Shown here in pieces: positions 40,331 through 49,499 of a stretch of DNA of 64,000 bases. The notes below the pieces were generated by a model. It was not told where the DNA came from. It did not search any database and was given only the letters and a program-made list of their open reading frames with translations. Both the position numbers and the translations under genes were made by a program. Location of the stretch: positions 2,522,501 to 2,586,500 of the forward strand of contig NZ_CP108462.1 of the NCBI RefSeq assembly GCF_036226365.1. The letters run 5' to 3'. Every line of letters starts with the position of its first letter. Position 1 is the stretch's first letter. Origin of the DNA: Streptomyces sp. NBC_01262 (GTDB lineage Bacteria > Actinomycetota > Actinomycetes > Streptomycetales > Streptomycetaceae).

Positions 40331-40624
40331 TCAGGTGTTCCAGATGGAGGCGTTCTGACGCTCCGTGCTCTGGTAGTTCTGGGCGGCGGTGTCGAGCGCC
40401 TTGGCGATGGCCTCAAGGGTGGCGTGCAGCGAAGCCGCGCGCTTGTCCCACTCGGCCTGCTTGGCCTGGTAGCCCTCCTGGGCCGCGCCTTCCCAGCTCT
40501 GCGCGATCTGCTTGACGCCTGCCTCAAGGTCGTCGAGCTGGCTGCGCACGTTGCCGGCCGTCGTCCGAACATCAGAGGCGGCCTGGGAGATCGTCGTGAA
40601 ATTGACGAGGATCTGGCCGGACAT
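40331..40624 (-). CDS. WXG100 family protein (EsxA/EsxB type)
   Basis: The 97-residue helical hairpin has a W-E-G turn at residue 44 (IAQSWEGAAQEGYQAKQAEWD). It is the second of a tandem pair of classical WXG100 genes, which normally form a heterodimer exported by the ESX machine. The ATG start is certain. The neighbours (eccB upstream, mycosin downstream) match ESX core loci. Confidence 0.95.
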   Translation of the reverse strand: MSGQILVNFTTISQAASDVRTTAGNVRSQLDDLEAGVKQIAQSWEGAAQEGYQAKQAEWDKRAASLHATLEAIAKALDTAAQNYQSTERQNASIWNT

Positions 40625-40719
40625 GGTGTCTCCTCGGGGAGTTGGTGTGATCGGGTCCTGCGGTTCCCGCGGATCCTGGGTGGTTCAGCTCACGCGCACG
40701 CGAACGCGCGCGGGCCGCA

Positions 40720-41043
40720 TCATCCGAAGGGCGAGGACTGCGCCGAGACCTGGCTGATCGACGCCGCCTGCTCCTCTTCCGAGGCCGAGTAGTTCTTGGT
40801 CGTGGTGTCGATCGCGTCCTTGATCTCGCCCAGGATCTGGTTGAGCTTGGTCGCGTCCTCGTTCACCTGCGACTGCAGGTTGTTGTACGAGGTGGCGGCC
40901 GCGCCCTTCCAGCCCGAGGTGATCGTGTCAATCACCGTCTGCAGACGGCTGATCTCACCCTGGATCTGTCCGTTGACCGTGGAGATCTTGTTGCTGAACG
41001 CAACCATCTCCTCCTCGGTCGTCGTGTACTGCTGTCCAGCCAT
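40720..41043 (-). CDS. WXG100 family protein (EsxA/EsxB type)
   Basis: The 107-residue helical hairpin has W-K-G at residue 45 (TITSGWKGAAATSYNNLQ). Like its neighbour it is a classical ESX substrate. The C-terminal segment (SEEEQAASISQVSAQ) has no obvious YxxxD/E; the sequence NYSASEE just before it may serve instead. The ATG giving MAGQQYT is preferred over an upstream in-frame start. A plausible promoter lies about 110 bp upstream. Confidence 0.95.
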   Translation of the reverse strand: MAGQQYTTTEEEMVAFSNKISTVNGQIQGEISRLQTVIDTITSGWKGAAATSYNNLQSQVNEDATKLNQILGEIKDAIDTTTKNYSASEEEQAASISQVSAQSSPFG

Positions 41044-41148
41044 AAGCCAGCGTCCCCCATGAGACTCGTTAACCGTGTCCGTACGGGGTCTCCCGGCAAG
41101 CCCGGGAACCGCACGTACGGCCGACATCTACGTCTGATGCCTTAACCC

Positions 41149-41178
41149 ACTCTAGCGATCCGCTGTGACAAGACCCAA
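41149..41178 (-). promoter_or_regulatory. Possible promoter of the WXG100 pair
   Basis: On the minus strand TTGGGT and TAGAGT are separated by 18 bases, an acceptable housekeeping-sigma match. It lies in the 209-bp spacer before the esx pair. A TGTGACA repeat sits at the -35 side. Confidence 0.4.
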
Positions 41179-41252
41179 TGGGGGAACCCTTTTGTGACAG
41201 AGCCACAACAAGCCTTCACAGAAGGTGCCAACAGCCGCCCGGGATACCAACG

Positions 41253-42854
41253 TCACTGGTTCTGCGGCTGCTTGGCGCTCGTGGTGTCCAGCGTCGGTCC
41301 CGCCGCCAGCAGGTCGGCCCAGGCGTTGGGCACGGAGACGGGGGTGACGCCGTCGTAGCCGAGCCGCTTCTGGGGGCCGTCGTCGGCGGACTGGTTGGGG
41401 TCGGCCGAGGCGGTGTCGGCGGCGGTGGTGTCACTGTCGCCGTTGGAGGGCACCGAGTAGCGCAGGCCGGTGTCGGTGACGAGGAAGACCGAGCCGATGG
41501 TGTTGTTCAGGGACGAGACGCGGCGCAGCAGGAGGCCGCTGCCGGGGGTGACGTACGCGCTCGTGCCGCCCTCGGAGACCTCCTCGGGGTAGTTGGTGCC
41601 GGCCCAGGTGCTCTGGACGGCGTTGCCGGCGCTGTCCGCGGTGCCGTTGAAGACGCTGCAGGAGACCTTGCGACCGCTGGGGGTGTTGACCTGGGTGGGG
41701 CCGGCCGCGGGCCACTTCTTGTCGTCGTAGGCGGCGCCGATCTCGATGTCGGCGAGGTTGGCGCTCAGCGGCTCGGCCTTCGCGTTCCCGTACACGGTGG
41801 TCGCGTCGGGGCCCTGGAGGAGCAGCCGGGAGGTGAAGTCGCTGATGGGGGCGAGCCGGTCCTTCAGGACGACGAACAGCTGGGTGCCGTCGCCGGTGGC
41901 GACCCGGATGACCATGCCGATGGTCTTGTGCTGGGCCGGCACGCCCGAGGCGGAGGACGGGGTGCCCACGCCGTCGATCTGGGGGAAGGTGATGGGCGCG
42001 CCCTGCTTGAGGGTTGCCATGAAGTCCGAGGTGACGGCCTGCGCCTTGGGGGATGCCCCGAACAGGGCCTGGCTCAGCTTGACCCGGACGGCTTGCTCGT
42101 CGGACGTCAGCGCGACGGGGTCGCCGTTGGCGTCCGTGCCGGGGATCGCGCCGATGGCGTAGGCCTTGCCCTGGTTGTCGACGAGGTACCAGCCGCCGCT
42201 GGGCGCCTCGACGAACAGCCCCTCGTTGGGCTTGAGCTGGTTCTTGCTCTCCTCGACGTCCTTCTTGTCCTCGCCGCCGAGCACGAAGACCATCTTCTCG
42301 GTCCTCGCCGTGTCGCCGGTGCCGCTGTCACTGCCGGTGCCGATCGGCTGCTCGCACAGCGCCCAGACCTTGGGCTTGGCCGCCTCGTCCTTCTCCGGCA
42401 GGCGGTCGGGGGCGTACGGGATGCCGATGGTGGGGCCGTGCAGGATCTTGGGGTTGTCCAGGACGGACTCGTCGACCTTGAGCACCTGGTACTTGTCGGG
42501 GCTGAGCAGGAGGCGGGCGGACGCGAGGTTCAGGACCGGGTGCAGGAGGTCGATCTCCTTGCCCGCCTTGTCCTTCTTGCCCGAGTCCAGGTAGACGTAA
42601 CGGGTGGTGGACTTGCTGCCGACGAGGACGTTGGCGCCGGGGGTGTTCCAGCCGGCGGGCGCGCTGGGCTTGATCAGGCCGTAGCCGCCGAAGCCCACGA
42701 GTATCAGCACCCCGACGACGAGGCTGGGCATGAACGCCTTCATCGGGCGGGGGGCGTCCTCGGCCGAGCCGTTCTGCTGCGGCTTCAGGAACGCGGCAAC
42801 CGTCCGCTTGCGGGCGAATGTGTAGGCATTGAGTTCATCCCGTCGAGCTGCCAT
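41253..42854 (-). CDS. eccB: Type VII secretion protein EccB
   Basis: EccB is a core ESX component with one N-terminal transmembrane helix and a large extracytoplasmic domain. The 533-residue product has the N-terminal family signature (RRDELNAYTFARKRTVAAF), a helix at residues about 42-63, and a repeat-rich periplasmic domain with two cysteines (WALCEQPIG, KVSCSVFNG) that likely form the conserved disulfide. The ATG start is clear. It is divergent from eccE across a 223-bp spacer. The C-terminal end is Pro/Asp-rich. Confidence 0.95.
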   Translation of the reverse strand: MAARRDELNAYTFARKRTVAAFLKPQQNGSAEDAPRPMKAFMPSLVVGVLILVGFGGYGLIKPSAPAGWNTPGANVLVGSKSTTRYVYLDSGKKDKAGKEIDLLHPVLNLASARLLLSPDKYQVLKVDESVLDNPKILHGPTIGIPYAPDRLPEKDEAAKPKVWALCEQPIGTGSDSGTGDTARTEKMVFVLGGEDKKDVEESKNQLKPNEGLFVEAPSGGWYLVDNQGKAYAIGAIPGTDANGDPVALTSDEQAVRVKLSQALFGASPKAQAVTSDFMATLKQGAPITFPQIDGVGTPSSASGVPAQHKTIGMVIRVATGDGTQLFVVLKDRLAPISDFTSRLLLQGPDATTVYGNAKAEPLSANLADIEIGAAYDDKKWPAAGPTQVNTPSGRKVSCSVFNGTADSAGNAVQSTWAGTNYPEEVSEGGTSAYVTPGSGLLLRRVSSLNNTIGSVFLVTDTGLRYSVPSNGDSDTTAADTASADPNQSADDGPQKRLGYDGVTPVSVPNAWADLLAAGPTLDTTSAKQPQNQ

Positions 42855-43077
42855 TGCTGCCTTGTCTCCCCGTATCCCGTATTGCCCGTTTTCCCGGTGC
42901 CACCCCGGCCAATTCCGGGCCCGCCCTCGGCCATTGCGGCAACGGGCGGCCCTCTACTATGCCCTGTGGTGATCGACCCGTACGGTACGGGTACGGCGAG
43001 CGCGTCCGCCAGCCGAGCGGGACTCCACGGCCACCACATATCGCGCGCGGCCGAACAGCAGAGGAGCAAACCGGGGG

Positions 43078-44427
43078 ATGTCCAGCGCTACCAGGGCCCG
43101 TAGCCGCAACGGCAGGCAGCAGGCGGCACGGGAAACAGCACATCAGGGACAGCAGCAGGTGCCCCAGCAGCGGCAGCCGGGCCAGCAGCCGGCCCGCGTC
43201 GGACCGGTGGCTCCCAGGCTGCGCACGCGCGCCGGCAGCGTCGGCGGGATGCGGGTGCAGCAGCTCGTGTACGTGGAGCTGGCGGCGGCGCTGGTGCTGG
43301 TGGGCTGGGTGATCCATCCGATCGCCCTCGGGATCACCGGCGTTGTCGCGCTCGGGCTGCTGTTCTTCGGGCTCGGCCGGCGCCGCAAGCGCCCCATGCC
43401 GGAGTGGATGGCCACCGTGCGGGCCATGAAGCAACGCAAGAGGGAGTACAAGGAGCCGGCGCCGCACGGCACGGACCCGGCGTTCGCACCGGCCGTGGAG
43501 TGCGACCCGGCGCTGCGTACGTACGCCTACCCCGACCGCGACGAGCGGACCGTGGGCTTCGTCGGCGACGGGACCTTCCTGACCGCGATCATCCAGGTGG
43601 AGGCGCCCGACGAGCCGCTGCGCCCGCAGCGCGGGACGCGGCCGCTGCCCCTGGACCTGCTGCACGCGGCACTGGACGTCGAGGACATCCACCTGGAGTC
43701 GGTGCAGCTGGTGCAGTACACCCAGCCCGCCCCGGCCCCGCATGTGCCCGAACAGGCCGTCTCCGTACGCTCCTACGCGCCGATCCAGGCCCAGTCGCAG
43801 ACCCCGGCGGTCCGGCTGACGTGGGTCGCGCTCAAGCTCGACCCGGAGCTGTGCGCGGAGGCCGTGACGGCGCGCGGCGGCGGGATCGGCGGCGCCCAGC
43901 GGGCGCTGCTGCGGGCGGCCGACCAGCTGGCCAGCCGACTGACGGGGCTGGGATTCAGGGCGAGCGTGCTGGACGAGCGGGAGATCGTGACGGCGGTGGG
44001 CATCGCGTCCTGCGTCAACCCGCGCGCCAACAACGGCGGTGCGGCGGCCCGCGACGGGCGGGCGGCCCGGCGCACCCAGGAGTCGGTGCGGGCCTGGCGC
44101 TGCGACGACCGCTGGCACACCACGTACTGGGTCGGCAACTGGCCGCAGATGGGCCCGGGGGCGGTGCAACTGGCCGATCTGACCGCCCTGCTGACCTCGA
44201 CGCCGGTGATGGCGACCACCTTCGCGCTGACCGCCTCGCGCGGTGCGCTCAACTCCCCCGCGCTGACCGGGTACGTACGGCTGGCGGCCCGCAGCGAGAA
44301 CGAACTCGTCGCCGCCCGGCGCATCCTGGAGGGCCGCAGCGGCACCGCCCGCGCCTCTCTCGTGCGCCTTGACCGCGAGCAGCTTCCCGGCCTGCTGGCC
44401 ACGCTCCCCCTCGGAGGTACGCGCTGA
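43078..44427 (+). CDS. eccE: Type VII secretion protein EccE
   Basis: EccE is the peripheral ESX core protein. The 449-residue product has a basic Gln-rich start, two transmembrane helices (residues about 66-85 and 88-103), and a soluble domain with the family's mixed alpha/beta pattern (TYAYPDRDERTVGFVGDGTFL, RLTWVALKLDPELCAEAV, WRCDDRWHTTYWVGNWP). An ATG with GGGGG upstream is the start. Its TGA overlaps the ATG of the next gene by one base. Confidence 0.92.
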   Translation: MSSATRARSRNGRQQAARETAHQGQQQVPQQRQPGQQPARVGPVAPRLRTRAGSVGGMRVQQLVYVELAAALVLVGWVIHPIALGITGVVALGLLFFGLGRRRKRPMPEWMATVRAMKQRKREYKEPAPHGTDPAFAPAVECDPALRTYAYPDRDERTVGFVGDGTFLTAIIQVEAPDEPLRPQRGTRPLPLDLLHAALDVEDIHLESVQLVQYTQPAPAPHVPEQAVSVRSYAPIQAQSQTPAVRLTWVALKLDPELCAEAVTARGGGIGGAQRALLRAADQLASRLTGLGFRASVLDEREIVTAVGIASCVNPRANNGGAAARDGRAARRTQESVRAWRCDDRWHTTYWVGNWPQMGPGAVQLADLTALLTSTPVMATTFALTASRGALNSPALTGYVRLAARSENELVAARRILEGRSGTARASLVRLDREQLPGLLATLPLGGTR

Positions 44428-45302
44428 TGTCCACGCCCACGTACGCCCCGGCGGGCGGCGGCTGGAACCAGGGCCCGGGCCGGCAGGGCCCCGCCCCGGG
44501 GCAGTTTCCCGGTCAGGTGCCGGGCCAGACGCCTGGTCGTCCCTCGCACCTGCCGACCCAGGGCCCGGGCCCCGACGAGCAGTTGCAGGGCCCGCCCCGG
44601 CGCCCGCGGCCCGGCTTCGGGCTGCGCGGCCCGCGCCGCGACCGGCATGTGGTGCCGGCCGATTCGCTGGGCGGGCTCAGTGTCCCGGTCGGCGACGACG
44701 GCGTCGTCATCGGCGTCGACCCGCAGAACCATCCCGCGGTGCTGGGCATCGCCCGGCCGACCCCGCTCGACGTGGTCGTCGTCGGCAGCATGTGGATCGC
44801 CCAGCTCCTCGCCCTGCGTACGGTCGCCGTCGGCGCTCGCGTCGCCGTCGAGACGGCCAGGCCCCCGGCCTGGGCGCCCATGGCCCAGGCGGCGGGCGGC
44901 GGCCAGCAGTCCGTGACGGTCCACGAGGTGCGCCAACTCGCGCCGCAGGGCCCCTCGGTCACCAGCCCGGTCCTCGTCGTACGCGACTGCGGCGCCCGCC
45001 CGCCGCGCAGCCTGCTGGCGCCCAGCCCCTGGCAGTCCCTGCTGACGCTGCTGCCCTTCCTCGGGCCGGACGCGCCCCGGCTGCTCGGGCGGGCCGATCT
45101 GGTCGGCCTGCAGCGGCTGTCGCCGGAGGAGGCCGAGATCGTCACGCGCGTGCTGCGGCTGCCCCGGGCGGTCGCGGCGGCACTGCCGACGCTGGGCGAC
45201 AACGTGTTGCTCTGGTGCACGAAGGACCGGCAGCAGTTCGTCATGACGCAGCCCACGGAAGCGGAGACCGGGCTGCTGGGCGCTCCACGTCGCATGGACT
45301 GA
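44427..45302 (+). CDS. EccE-linked conserved ESX protein of unknown function
   Basis: The 291-residue product has a Pro/Gly/Gln-rich first 70 residues, then a compact alpha/beta domain (VVPADSLGGLSVPVGDDGVVIGVD, HPAVLGIARPTPLDVVVVGSMW). The second half carries RDCGARPPRSLLAPSPWQ and DNVLLWCTKDRQQFV. It has a Rossmann-like strand order but no P-loop. Its start overlaps the eccE stop (TGATG), so it is coupled to eccE. It is probably a cytosolic partner of the ESX core. Confidence 0.85.
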   Translation: MSTPTYAPAGGGWNQGPGRQGPAPGQFPGQVPGQTPGRPSHLPTQGPGPDEQLQGPPRRPRPGFGLRGPRRDRHVVPADSLGGLSVPVGDDGVVIGVDPQNHPAVLGIARPTPLDVVVVGSMWIAQLLALRTVAVGARVAVETARPPAWAPMAQAAGGGQQSVTVHEVRQLAPQGPSVTSPVLVVRDCGARPPRSLLAPSPWQSLLTLLPFLGPDAPRLLGRADLVGLQRLSPEEAEIVTRVLRLPRAVAAALPTLGDNVLLWCTKDRQQFVMTQPTEAETGLLGAPRRMD

Positions 45303-45417
45303 CGGCGGCGTGGGCTGGCAGGGTTGTGTGCAGGCGTTCCGCGAGGCGGACGTCCTGCCCCCAACCCGGACGGCACGCCGCACGATTAGGCTCATGACGG
45401 GGGACCGGGGTACGGGT

Positions 45418-45446
45418 CCGGGGTTCACGCCCCGGGATCCCGGGGA
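45418..45446. repeat. Overlapping inverted repeats before the ATPase gene
   Basis: TCCGGGG-TTCACG-CCCCGGGA can form one hairpin. Its right arm also starts a perfect 16-bp palindrome, CCCCGGGATCCCGGGG. The two folds exclude each other. They sit 29-57 bp before the start of the MinD-like gene. Confidence 0.6.
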
Positions 45447-45474
45447 GTACGTAAGTGTTGACCAGGAGGCGTAA

Positions 45475-47826
45475 GTGAGCAGCGACCGGGACGTGAACGT
45501 GCCCGATGACGAGCGGGGAGAAGAGCCGCTTACGAGCGAGTTCAGCATCGATTTCACGCCTCCGGCTTGGTACACGCAGGCGAGCGGAGGCGGCGACACC
45601 GGCTCCTCCTCGCCGCCTGCCGCACCCACGCCGAATCCGCCGCCGGCGTCGCAGCCGGTGCCCCTGACCGGCAGCCAGCCGGTGCCGCTGACCGGGGTCG
45701 CCCCGGCCGCGCCGGCCACCCCGGTGCCCGCACCGGTGGTCGTACCGGCTCCGCCCGCGACGCCGTCGGCCGGTGCGCCCGGGTTCCCGATGCTGCGGCC
45801 GAACGCGGCGGAGGAGCCGCCTGCCGCTCCCGCGCCCGCGCCCGTTCCGGTGCCCGCTCCGGCCGCCCCGGCGCCGGATCCGGCCGCGTCGGTCTGGGGC
45901 GCCTCGGACGACGAGGAGCCCGCGGCCGAGGAGACGCCGCAGCCCGAGGCCGAGGCCGCCCCCGAGCCGTCCCCGGAACCGGCCGCCGAGCCCGCGCCGA
46001 TGCCGCAGGCCGCGCCCATGCCGCCGCAGGCCCCGCAGGCTCCTCAGGCCCCGCAGGTCCAGGCCGCCCCGTGGCCGGGCCCTCCCTCGCCGCAGTCCGC
46101 GCCGCCCAGCGGCGCGGCCCCCTGGGGACCGCCCCCGCAGGGCCCCCCTCAGGGTCCCCCGCAAGGCCCTCCGCAAGGACCCCCGCAGGGACAGCCGCCG
46201 CTGCCGCCGGGATACCAGCCCGCCGAGCAGCAGCCCTATCCGCAGCAGCCGTACCCCCAGCAGCCCCAACCCCACCCCGAGGCCCAGCCCCAGAGCGGCT
46301 ACGGCTACCCCCAGCCCGCTCAGCCCGCCCCCGGTACGGCGTGGCAGCAGCAACCCCAGCAGCCCCCGCCCGGCTACGGCTACCCGCAGCAGCCGCAGCC
46401 GTACCCCCAGCAGCAGCCTCCGCAGGGCCAGCCGCAGCAACAGCCGCCGCCGGGCTACGGCTACCCCCAGCCCGGCGCGCCCGTCCCGCAGCAGCAGGCC
46501 CCCCAGCAGCACGCTCCTCAGCCGCCGCAGCCCCAGCCTCCGCAGCCCGTCGCCGGTCCCCCGCAGCCCGTCGACCCGCGCAGCGGCGGCTGGCCGACGG
46601 TGCCGGACCAGGGCCAGCACCGTGGCGTGGCCGGGGCACCGCTGGGCTACACGGCGGCCGTCGAGCTGTCCTCGGACCGGCTGATCCGCAACCAGCCCAA
46701 GGCCCGTAAGCCCGGGGCGAACGCGCAGCCCAGCCGGTTCAAGCTCGGCGCGAAGAAGGAGATGGAGGAGCGCGAGCGCAAGCTGGCGCTGATCCGTACG
46801 CCGGTGATGTCCTGCTACCGGATCGCGGTGATCAGCCTCAAGGGCGGCGTCGGCAAGACCACGACCACCACCGCGCTGGGCTCCACGCTGGCCTCCGAGC
46901 GCCAGGACAAGATCCTCGCGATCGACGCCAACCCCGACGCCGGCACCCTGGGCCGCCGGGTCCGCCGTGAGACCGGCGCGACCATCCGTGACCTTGTGCA
47001 GAATCTCCCCAACCTGCACAGCTACATGGACATCCGCCGCTTCACCTCGCAGGCGTCCTCCGGCCTGGAGATCATCGCCAACGACGTCGACCCGGCCGTC
47101 TCGACGACCTTCAACGACGAGGACTACCGCCGCGTCATCGACCTGCTCGGCCGCCAGTACCCGATCATCCTCACCGACTCGGGCACCGGTCTCCTCTACA
47201 GCGCCATGCGCGGTGTCCTGGACCTGGCCGACCAGCTCATCGTCATCTCCACCCCGTCGGTGGACGGTGCCAGCAGCGCCAGCACCACCCTGGACTGGCT
47301 CAGCGCGCACGGCTACGCCGACCTCGTCCAGCGCAGCATCACCGTCATCTCCGGCGTCCGCGAGACCGGCAAGATGATCAAGGTCGACGACATCGTCGCC
47401 CACTTCGAGACCCGCTGCCGCGGCGTCATCGTCGTCCCCTTCGACGAACACCTCGCCGCCGGCGCCGAGGTCGACCTCGACATGATGCGCCCCAAGACCC
47501 GCGAGGCCTACTTCAACCTCTCCGCCCTCGTCGCCGAGGACATGCTCCGCGCCCAGCAGGCCCAGGGCCTGTACGGACAGCAGGCGTACGACCCCTACGG
47601 CCAGCCCCCGCCGCAGCACCAGGGGTACCCGCCGCAGCAGCAGCCCCCGCCCCAGCAGTACGAGCAGCAGCAGGGCTGGGGCCAGCAATCCCCGCAGCAG
47701 CAGCCGCCGCAGGACCCCCAGGCCCAGCCCAACTATGGCCAGCAGCCGCCCCCCGGCTGGCAGCAGGCCCCCGCGCCGGAGCCCCCGCCGGGCTACGGCC
47801 AGCCCCCGGCCCCGCCGCCGGTCTAG
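45475..47826 (+). CDS. Pro/Gln-rich MinD/ParA-like ATPase (EspI-like)
   Basis: The 783-residue product has a 430-residue Pro/Ala/Gln-rich N-terminal region, then a MinD/ParA-type ATPase domain (about residues 448-690) and a Pro/Gln-rich tail. The deviant Walker A is [10 protein letters not shown] (about 454-463), followed by [14 protein letters not shown] and [11 protein letters not shown]. This layout matches EspI-like proteins of mycobacterial ESX loci, which regulate secretion according to ATP or help position the machine. The GTG start has a perfect AGGAGG eight bases upstream, suggesting strong translation. A strong terminator follows. Confidence 0.92.
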   Translation: MSSDRDVNVPDDERGEEPLTSEFSIDFTPPAWYTQASGGGDTGSSSPPAAPTPNPPPASQPVPLTGSQPVPLTGVAPAAPATPVPAPVVVPAPPATPSAGAPGFPMLRPNAAEEPPAAPAPAPVPVPAPAAPAPDPAASVWGASDDEEPAAEETPQPEAEAAPEPSPEPAAEPAPMPQAAPMPPQAPQAPQAPQVQAAPWPGPPSPQSAPPSGAAPWGPPPQGPPQGPPQGPPQGPPQGQPPLPPGYQPAEQQPYPQQPYPQQPQPHPEAQPQSGYGYPQPAQPAPGTAWQQQPQQPPPGYGYPQQPQPYPQQQPPQGQPQQQPPPGYGYPQPGAPVPQQQAPQQHAPQPPQPQPPQPVAGPPQPVDPRSGGWPTVPDQGQHRGVAGAPLGYTAAVELSSDRLIRNQPKARKPGANAQPSRFKLGAKKEMEERERKLALIRTPVMSCYRIAVISLKGGVGKTTTTTALGSTLASERQDKILAIDANPDAGTLGRRVRRETGATIRDLVQNLPNLHSYMDIRRFTSQASSGLEIIANDVDPAVSTTFNDEDYRRVIDLLGRQYPIILTDSGTGLLYSAMRGVLDLADQLIVISTPSVDGASSASTTLDWLSAHGYADLVQRSITVISGVRETGKMIKVDDIVAHFETRCRGVIVVPFDEHLAAGAEVDLDMMRPKTREAYFNLSALVAEDMLRAQQAQGLYGQQAYDPYGQPPPQHQGYPPQQQPPPQQYEQQQGWGQQSPQQQPPQDPQAQPNYGQQPPPGWQQAPAPEPPPGYGQPPAPPPV

Positions 47827-47835
47827 CAGCACGAG

Positions 47836-47876
47836 CGAAGGGCCCGGCACCGCACACCGCGGTGCCGGGCCCTTCG
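47836..47876. terminator. Bidirectional terminator after the ATPase gene
   Basis: Perfect 18-bp arms (CGAAGGGCCCGGCACCGC and complement) with a five-base loop lie between two convergent genes. Confidence 0.9.
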
Positions 47877-47884
47877 TCTTCCCG

Positions 47885-48241
47885 TCAACCCGCGCCGCGG
47901 CGGACCGCGCGCTCCCGGTCGATCTCCTCCCCGTACGCCTCCAGCCGACGCCGCCCCTCGGCTTCCGCCGCCGCCCGCTCCGGCGCGCTCATGTCCTCGT
48001 ACGCCCGCGCCCCGGCCCGCGCCCGGTCCCGCAACGCCTCCCGGTACGGCCCCACCTGCATCGCCTCCCGCAGCCCGACCCGCCCCGCCAGCACCTCCCG
48101 GGCCATCTCCCGCAACGCCCCGTCCCCGGACCCGCCGCCCGCCCGGGCGAGCTTCCGCAACGTCTCGCGCAGCGCCCGCGCCCGCGCAGGGTCCCGGGCG
48201 ATCGCGATGAACTCCTCGTCGCCGACTTCCAGTTCGGGCAT
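47885..48241 (-). CDS. Small charged helical protein, paralogue of the gene at 27984
   Basis: The 118-residue product (MPELEVGDEEFIAIARDP, MAREVLAGRVGLREAM, ERAAAEAEGRRRLEAYGEEIDRER) shares its central helices and charged tail with the protein at 27984. The ATG giving MPELEV was chosen because the paralogue aligns from there and GGGAGCGGCGG precedes it; a longer in-frame start (MSVTVAP) exists. The function is unknown. It lies opposite a WXG100-like gene, as its paralogue lies next to ESX toxin genes. Confidence 0.82.
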   Translation of the reverse strand: MPELEVGDEEFIAIARDPARARALRETLRKLARAGGGSGDGALREMAREVLAGRVGLREAMQVGPYREALRDRARAGARAYEDMSAPERAAAEAEGRRRLEAYGEEIDRERAVRRGAG

Positions 48242-48326
48242 TCCGCCGCTCCCATCCGCTGTGAAGAACGGCGCTACAGTAACCGACATATCCGTAACCA
48301 GCCGACATGGGTGAGGTGATGGGCCT

Positions 48327-48644
48327 ATGGCCTTCGACGTCCGACCGGAGGACCTTGAGGGATTCGGCCGCCAGGTGGGCCGTGCGGCCCAGGACGTCCA
48401 GCAGGCGCGCGAGTACGTCGACAAGCACGCCGGGATGGGCCTGTTCGCCGACCAGGGTCTGATCCTGTGGATGACGGGACTCCACACCCAGGCGGGCGAC
48501 TCGGTGCGCGCCGTCCTCGGCCGCCTGGACACACTGCTCACGGCCAGCGCCAGGGAACTGGACAGGTCCGCCGCGTACTACCGGACCACGGATGCGGAGC
48601 AGGCGTCCAAGCTCGATTCCACCTATCCGTCCAGCAAGCGCTAG
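48327..48644 (+). CDS. WXG100-like ESX protein
   Basis: The 105-residue helical protein (MAFDVRPEDLEGFGRQVGRAA, LDTLLTASARELDRSAAYYRTTD) has ESX-partner size and shape. The expected W-x-G turn is replaced by LILWMTGLH. It pairs with the longer WXG-domain gene 104 bp downstream on the same strand. Confidence 0.8.
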   Translation: MAFDVRPEDLEGFGRQVGRAAQDVQQAREYVDKHAGMGLFADQGLILWMTGLHTQAGDSVRAVLGRLDTLLTASARELDRSAAYYRTTDAEQASKLDSTYPSSKR

Positions 48645-48748
48645 CGCTGTGACCGCGAGCATTCTCCGGGTCGCGGGAACCGGACGGGCCCGGCGAACCA
48701 GGCCGGTCACCGCACCAGCCGCCTGCTGCCTTTGGAGGCAAAGCACTC

Positions 48749-49489
48749 ATGACCTTCGCAGACACCGTCGAACCGGTCCGGCATCTCACGTCGCCCGGCA
48801 AGCCGGAGGAGTTCTCCAAGGGGCTGGTCGGCGACGCCGTCTCAACGGTCGGCGACTGGCTCAGCCCGAGCGTGTGGGCGCTGCAGACCGTCAAGTTCGC
48901 CGTCGGCGTCGACCCGCTGGAAGAGGCCATCAGCTGGTTCACCGGCGACTGGGAGTCCTACGCCAAGTGCGGTGAGGCCTGGGCCAGCACCGGAGCCCTC
49001 GTCAAGGACATCGCCACCAACCTCAGGTCGGGCAGCGCCCAACTGGACGCGAGCTGGCAGGGCAACGCCGCCGACGCCGCGTACGTGTACTTCGACGAGC
49101 TGGCGCGGACGACCGAGGCGCTGGAATCCGACCTGAAAGAGCTGAAGACGTATTACGACGAAGCCGCCATGGCCGTCTCGACCGGCCTGGACCTCGTCAA
49201 GGGGCTGCTCACCGAACTCGCCGACCAGGCGATCATCGCCGAGGCCGAACTCGCCGCCGGGACGCTGCTGGCCGAGACGGGCGTGGGCGCGGTCATGTGC
49301 TACGGGGCGGCGGTCCTGGAGATCGCCGGGATGGTCAGGACCTGGGGCCGGATGACCGAGGCCTACGCCGCCGCCGAGGACTCGGTCCGTACGGCGGTCA
49401 CTGGGGCCGGACTGGTCTGCGGCCGGATCGGCGTCGCGTTGCAGAGCCTGCCCGAACCGGGCGCGGGCTACGACAACCCGGCGGTGTGA
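48749..49489 (+). CDS. WXG100-domain protein with helical C-terminal extension
   Basis: The 246-residue protein has a W-Q-G turn at residue 103 (LDASWQGNAADAAYVYF) within a helical hairpin, flanked by extra helices on both sides. The C-terminal hydrophobic helix (residues about 165-195) could be membrane-active. It resembles the N-terminal modules of ESX effectors but has no toxin domain. An ESX substrate role is likely. The ATG is preceded by a GGAGG-containing stretch (TTTGGAGGCAAAG). Confidence 0.83.
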   Translation: MTFADTVEPVRHLTSPGKPEEFSKGLVGDAVSTVGDWLSPSVWALQTVKFAVGVDPLEEAISWFTGDWESYAKCGEAWASTGALVKDIATNLRSGSAQLDASWQGNAADAAYVYFDELARTTEALESDLKELKTYYDEAAMAVSTGLDLVKGLLTELADQAIIAEAELAAGTLLAETGVGAVMCYGAAVLEIAGMVRTWGRMTEAYAAAEDSVRTAVTGAGLVCGRIGVALQSLPEPGAGYDNPAV

Positions 49490-49499
49490 CCCTGCCGCG

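Noticed and set aside
46200..46560. Repetitive CCGCAGCAG-type DNA that might suggest a tandem repeat array or CRISPR
   Set aside because: It is the in-frame coding of Pro/Gln repeats in the MinD-like ATPase, with irregular units and no spacers.
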